Positions 33,357 through 33,647 of a DNA stretch of 33,647 nt are shown here, piece after piece. Source of the stretch: an uncultured Ectothiorhodospiraceae bacterium (GTDB lineage: Bacteria > Pseudomonadota > Gammaproteobacteria > S012-40); contig CALZJE010000046.1 of NCBI GenBank assembly GCA_945787715.1, positions 1 to 33,647 on the forward strand, read 5' to 3'. The first letter of the stretch is position 1, and each line of letters opens with the position of its first letter. The notes under the pieces are model-generated. The model did not search any database, had not been told where the DNA came from, and saw only the letters and a list, made by a program, of their open reading frames with translations. A program made the translations under genes and the position numbers.

Positions 33357-33647
33357 ATGACCGAATTTAAAGAATCGATATCATCAACGCTTTGCCAGCA
33401 ATTTGGGTTTTATGAAGAACAAAGGCTGCAACGGCTTAGGTTATTGGATTTAACAGATGATGAGAAGGTCAATGCTGAAACACTTATCGAAGAAGTAATA
33501 GCGCCGAACATTACAGATATTGTTGATGAATTTTATTCAAAACTCATTGAAGATCCAACTGCCCAAGAGTTTATCAGTGATGCTGAATTGCTAAATCGAC
33601 TTAAGAAAATCCAATCAAACTATCTACTAAATCTTGGTATAAATTTT
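33357..33647 (+). CDS. Globin-coupled sensor, N-terminal part (runs off right edge)
   Basis: 97 codons from ATG 33357 (AAGAAG upstream) to the window end. The sequence RLRLLDLTDDEKVNAETLIE, then EEVIAPNITDIVDEFYSKLI and FISDAELLNRLKKIQSNYLL, matches the first helices of the protoglobin/sensor-globin domain of globin-coupled sensors. That domain binds haem and senses oxygen. The proximal His would be further along than the visible part. The output domain (commonly GGDEF, EAL, methyl-accepting or kinase) is outside the window. Confidence 0.8.
   Translation, partial: MTEFKESISSTLCQQFGFYEEQRLQRLRLLDLTDDEKVNAETLIEEVIAPNITDIVDEFYSKLIEDPTAQEFISDAELLNRLKKIQSNYLLNLGINF

Overview
The window looks like chromosomal DNA of a low-to-moderate GC Gram-negative bacterium, most likely a gammaproteobacterium. 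The support is a HemG-type flavodoxin, an RbbA/YhhJ/YhiI-type ABC exporter, outer-membrane beta-barrels, Lol-type lipoproteins and REP-associated (RAYT) transposase remnants. I cannot place it to genus. No rRNA, tRNA, CRISPR array or replication origin was seen.

Left part (1-16.3 kb) is accessory and partly decayed. It holds IS30-like scraps at both ends (3-155 and 14376-14641), a barrel protein behind a heptanucleotide repeat, a secreted-type lipase followed by a lipoprotein (possible effector/immunity pair), and a frameshifted IS4-family element with 39-bp inverted repeats abutting a RAYT remnant. A leftward cluster (10324 to 5088) follows, dominated by a 1228-residue secreted protein with an internal duplication, and ending in a frameshifted membrane-anchored gene. 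Next come a second RAYT remnant, a triplicated 44-bp repeat, a truncated barrel gene, an NTF2-like secreted protein, an HExxH metalloprotease fused to LysM, and a DUF1835 protein.

Middle part (16.3-21.2 kb) has a secreted parallel beta-helix protein, ThpR (RNA 2',3'-cyclic phosphodiesterase), a zinc-ribbon membrane protein, and a three-gene leftward operon. That operon pairs a GerW/YtfJ-family protein with a DUF2953 (YtfI-like) protein, a pairing known from spore-formers and unexpected here.

Right part (21.2-33.6 kb) is well-preserved. A leftward operon runs glgP, then HlyD adaptor, RbbA-type ABC protein, ABC-2 permease, and a protein joining an ABC_sub_bind-type periplasmic binding domain to a TolC-type outer-membrane channel. 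Together the last four could form a complete envelope-spanning exporter. Facing right are a HemG-like flavodoxin, a decayed small membrane protein, a lipoprotein made of a TusA-like domain (lacking its Cys) plus a DsrE-like domain, and the start of a globin-coupled sensor. A related 40-bp promoter-like block occurs upstream of the flavodoxin segment and of the TusA-DsrE gene.

Dispersed features include three related 55-64 bp palindromic elements (1385, 10738, 11792). All functional statements are from reading the sequence; no searches were run.
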